DNA of 64,000 bases from the NCBI RefSeq assembly GCF_003815915.1, contig NZ_CP033929.1, positions 1,240,001-1,304,000 on the forward strand. Reading direction: 5' to 3'. Each line of letters opens with the position of its first letter. The first letter of the stretch is position 1. This document shows, piece by piece, positions 61,589 to 64,000 of this stretch. The notes beneath the pieces were generated by a model. It did no database searches. It saw nothing but the letters and a program-made list of their open reading frames with translations, and was not told the DNA's origin. Origin of the DNA: Chryseobacterium indoltheticum. Lineage in GTDB: Bacteria; Bacteroidota; Bacteroidia; Flavobacteriales; Weeksellaceae. The position numbers and the translations under genes are program-made.

Positions 61589-61606
61589 GTTTTTAGACTA
61601 AATAAT

Positions 61607-62050
61607 ATGCGAAATTTAATTTATCTGATTATCATTTTTGCTTTCACTTCATGTGCTGAGAAAAAGAATGATTACGAAATTATAAATACCTTTTTTGATG
61701 AGCATAAAATAAGTGTGAAGAATCTTTCTTCAGAACCATTTTATCTAAAAGAAGGACTGGAATACTGGAAAGAAAAAGAGTTTACAGATTTGAATTTTGA
61801 AATTATTAAAAATGAAAAATATAAGATTGATACTTCTTTAGTGAAAAATAAATATATCGATTCAAAATCTATTTTGTGTAAAACAAGAATATCGAAACCT
61901 TTATTTTCAAAGGATAGAAAAAGAATACTTCTAGCTGTAGATGAAAATTGTGGTTCAGATAAAAGTTTAACGATTTATTTACTTAAAAAAGATAAAGGAA
62001 AATATGTTTATGAAACTGATATTAATTCAACAAGAACTTATCGTCATTAG
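61607..62050 (+). CDS. Small lipoprotein of unknown function
   Basis: A 147-residue lipoprotein from ATG 61607 (MRNLIYLIIIFAFTSC, Cys16); a longer frame would begin inside the terminator. The mature part is polar and unrecognised, with LSSEPFYLKEGLEYWKEKEF and a cysteine pair (CKTRISK and NCGSDKS). It ends 2 bp from the stop of the AraC gene on the opposite strand, so the two transcripts converge. Confidence 0.7.
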   Translation: MRNLIYLIIIFAFTSCAEKKNDYEIINTFFDEHKISVKNLSSEPFYLKEGLEYWKEKEFTDLNFEIIKNEKYKIDTSLVKNKYIDSKSILCKTRISKPLFSKDRKRILLAVDENCGSDKSLTIYLLKKDKGKYVYETDINSTRTYRH

Positions 62051-62052
62051 AA

Positions 62053-62985
62053 TTAAATATGACACATAATCTTATTCTGATAACTTTTCGGCGTCACACC
62101 AACCAATTGTTTAAAAACCCTTGTGAAATAATTAGTATCAGAAAAACCGGTTTGAAAGGCAGTTTCCTTGATGCTGTTATTTAAAGCTAAAAGTTCTTTT
62201 GCCCTATTAATTCGTTCCTGAAGAATAAAATCATTAGGCGAAGTTCCTAGTTCATCTTTAAACATTTTAAAGAAGTTTGATTTGCTTACATAAGCCAGTT
62301 TCGCAATGCTGTCAATTGAAAGTTTTTGGTGGATATTTTTCTTGATATAATCTACTACAAACCCGATTCTGGATTTATTTTTAGCAATATTTTTTTCTAC
62401 CATAGTTCTTGCCTGAGTTTGCATCAGCCTTATTAGTAATTCCTTCAAAGCAAAATCTGCCATAATATCTTTCTGTGAATTATCATCCATTGCAATTCTC
62501 ATAATATTGTTGGTTGCAGAAGCCAAAGACTTATTATTAAACAGAAAATACTCATCCAGCTGTATATTCCATGTTGAGGTTTCATCAACTTTTGGAAAAT
62601 TGTAGTTGAGGTGATTCAGAGAATTTTCAATGAATTCTGGATTTAAGCTTAAAGAAATACATTGAGAAGGGGTTTCGTCTGCATCAGGAAAATCGATGAC
62701 CATCGTTTCACCGGGAGCGACCAAAATGCTTTCTCCGGGATGGTAATCAAAATAATTGGTTTTATTTTCCAGTTTCATGTGCTTTCTACCGCGGAGCATT
62801 GCTGTAAATGCAATGTTGTCAAAATGTAGTTTTACGCCGTAAGCAGACTTGTGGGTTTCGTAAATGCTAAATTCACAGTTGTTTAGATTGAATAATGTCT
62901 GGTTTTCGACCAAGTTCAAAAGCTGGCTTTCCTTCTTTAATTCAGGAGTATTTAATAAAAACTTGTTATCATTCATTTCTAACAT
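62053..62985 (-). CDS. AraC-family regulator of the aldehyde dehydrogenase gene (inferred)
   Basis: A 310-residue AraC regulator: N-terminal sensor (about 1-185; AMLRGRKHMKLENKTNYFDY), then two helix-turn-helix segments at the C-terminus, KLSIDSIAKLAYVSKSNFFK and IKETAFQTGFSDTNYFTRVF. The sensor with ESILVAPGETMVIDFPDADE is of the AraC_binding_2 type. Start is ATG 62985 or 62976. The gene is divergent from the aldehyde dehydrogenase, with 169 bp between them, an arrangement typical of AraC regulators acting on the neighbour, often as an activator with a ligand derived from the pathway. Confidence 0.88.
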   Translation of the reverse strand: MLEMNDNKFLLNTPELKKESQLLNLVENQTLFNLNNCEFSIYETHKSAYGVKLHFDNIAFTAMLRGRKHMKLENKTNYFDYHPGESILVAPGETMVIDFPDADETPSQCISLSLNPEFIENSLNHLNYNFPKVDETSTWNIQLDEYFLFNNKSLASATNNIMRIAMDDNSQKDIMADFALKELLIRLMQTQARTMVEKNIAKNKSRIGFVVDYIKKNIHQKLSIDSIAKLAYVSKSNFFKMFKDELGTSPNDFILQERINRAKELLALNNSIKETAFQTGFSDTNYFTRVFKQLVGVTPKSYQNKIMCHI

Positions 62986-63154
62986 TTTTCGAGACCTATC
63001 TATTCAAATATAAAGATTAATTGACTATTTATTTGTTAATGAAACGATAAAAATTAGAACGGTGTACTATTTTAATATTTTTTTGTAGGATTCTGCTATT
63101 CAATTCTCTTTGCTGTATGTAATTTGGCTTTAGATAAAAATTAAACATATTAAT

Positions 63155-64000
63155 ATGAGCACAACAACAGAACAGCAATCGGCTACCACTTTACAGTGGC
63201 CGGAGTTTAAAAATCAATACAATAATTATATTGACGGCAAGTTTACAGCACCGGTTAACGGGCAGTATTTTGATGTGGTTTCTCCGGTTGACGGGAAAGT
63301 TTTCACGCAGGCAGCACATTCATCCAAAGAAGATTTAGAATTAGCGGTAAATGCTGCAGAAAAAGCATTTCAAACCTGGAAAGACACTTCTTCTACAGAA
63401 AGAAGCATTATCCTGAATAAAATTGCAGATAGAATTGAGCAGAATTTAGAATATATAGCAACGGTCGAGACTATTGATAACGGTAAAGCAGTAAGAGAAA
63501 CTTTGGCAGCAGATATTCCTTTGGCAATTGATCATTTCAGATATTTTGCATCGGTCATCAGAGCAGAAGAAGGTTCTCACAACGAATTGGATAAAGATAC
63601 GGTTTCGTTAATCGTTCATGAGCCTTTAGGAGTAATTGCTCAAATCATTCCTTGGAATTTTCCAATTCTTATGGCGGTTTGGAAATTAGCTCCGGCTTTG
63701 GCAGCAGGTAATTGCGTGGTTTTAAAGCCTGCAGAAAGTACACCGGTCTCTATCTTGGTTTTAATGGAATTAATAGGCGATTTGCTTCCGGCGGGAGTCG
63801 TAAATATCGTTAATGGTTTTGGAGCAGAATTGGGAAGAGCTTTGGTAACCAATCCGAAAGTGAACAAAGCAGCATTTACAGGTTCTACAGCAACAGGTCG
63901 TTTGGTAATGCAATATGCGACAGAAAATATTATTCCGGTGACTTTAGAATTGGGAGGGAAATCTCCAAACGTATTCTTCAGTTCAGTGATGGATGCAGAT
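63155..64000 (+). CDS. Aldehyde dehydrogenase (partial, right edge)
   Basis: From ATG 63155 the frame is open to the window end (282 codons). It has the ALDH N-terminal features: [40 protein letters not shown] (Asn of the oxyanion hole), [16 protein letters not shown] and [11 protein letters not shown]. It matches the 500-residue exaC/aldB group, which oxidises acetaldehyde or related aldehydes with NAD(P). The catalytic Cys lies beyond the window, so it is not visible. It is divergent from the AraC gene. Confidence 0.93.
   Translation, partial: MSTTTEQQSATTLQWPEFKNQYNNYIDGKFTAPVNGQYFDVVSPVDGKVFTQAAHSSKEDLELAVNAAEKAFQTWKDTSSTERSIILNKIADRIEQNLEYIATVETIDNGKAVRETLAADIPLAIDHFRYFASVIRAEEGSHNELDKDTVSLIVHEPLGVIAQIIPWNFPILMAVWKLAPALAAGNCVVLKPAESTPVSILVLMELIGDLLPAGVVNIVNGFGAELGRALVTNPKVNKAAFTGSTATGRLVMQYATENIIPVTLELGGKSPNVFFSSVMDAD

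Noticed and set aside
61577..61606. Ten-residue N-terminal extension of the lipoprotein at 61607
   Set aside because: It overlaps the HMG-CoA synthase terminator hairpin and would bury the lipoprotein signal.

Overview
The window reads as a chromosomal segment of a Chryseobacterium-like member of the Flavobacteriia. Evidence from the sequence: very AT-rich DNA, promoters of the Bacteroidetes TTTG/TAnnTTTG type, secreted proteins with T9SS C-terminal sorting domains, lipoproteins with acidic export signals after the Cys, a TonB-dependent receptor, a GOB-like subclass B3 metallo-beta-lactamase, and a Bacteroidetes-type (T6SSiii) type VI secretion module. I see no rRNA, tRNA or CRISPR array.

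Layout. 1-3341: truncated transketolase N-terminal gene, a REP-associated tyrosine transposase (RAYT) flanked by its own palindromes, and an SSS-family symporter. 3701-10254: a mostly minus-strand stress/detoxification island (two small GNAT proteins, OsmC, FMN reductase, B3 metallo-beta-lactamase, two pirins, a DHA2 exporter) ending in a YjaB-like acetyltransferase split by a -1 frameshift at a dnaX-type slippery heptamer. 10362-15618: nitronate monooxygenase-like flavoprotein, an unknown membrane-anchored protein, Mpl, a small lipoprotein, PlsC and a Nudix hydrolase. 15825-16856: a complete IS982-family element with terminal inverted repeats and a 6-bp target duplication. 17049-19194: RNase G, an unlisted 29-residue very basic peptide, and HU.

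19337-33424 is the most distinctive region. A LuxR-type regulator whose phosphoacceptor Asp is Glu lies divergent from T6SSiii genes (two TssO-like proteins, a PKD protein, TssR). A strong terminator and a new promoter then lead into a spike/effector unit: a DUF4280 PAAR-like tip, a 1045-residue effector carrying a GH19-like lysozyme domain plus an M23 endopeptidase domain, and a series of lipoproteins that look like immunity proteins. Between these lipoproteins lie relics: a decayed gene fragment, a partial copy of one lipoprotein's C-terminus, and a 45-bp copy of the effector's 3' end fused to the start codon of the third lipoprotein. This is a recombining effector/immunity array. A LysM protein without a signal peptide closes it.

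33757-43736: a T9SS-secreted endonuclease I, DUF4136 and DUF5522 proteins, a small HExxH membrane protein, a PLP-dependent deaminase, a glucosaminidase, HemL, an amidohydrolase with an ankyrin lipoprotein, and an AraC regulator. 43943-51040: two paralogous 390-residue acidic-signal lipoproteins, a TonB-dependent receptor, and a divergent PhoB/PhoR-like two-component pair. 51171-64000: a pRiA4b ORF-3-like protein, a GH13 glycosidase, a GreA-like protein, an SDR, ThyA, a ParE-type toxin-antitoxin pair followed by an orphan paralogous antitoxin, an M1 aminopeptidase, a T9SS-secreted protein, HMG-CoA synthase, a lipoprotein, and an AraC regulator divergent from a truncated aldehyde dehydrogenase. 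Intergenic regions carry several different inverted-repeat families.
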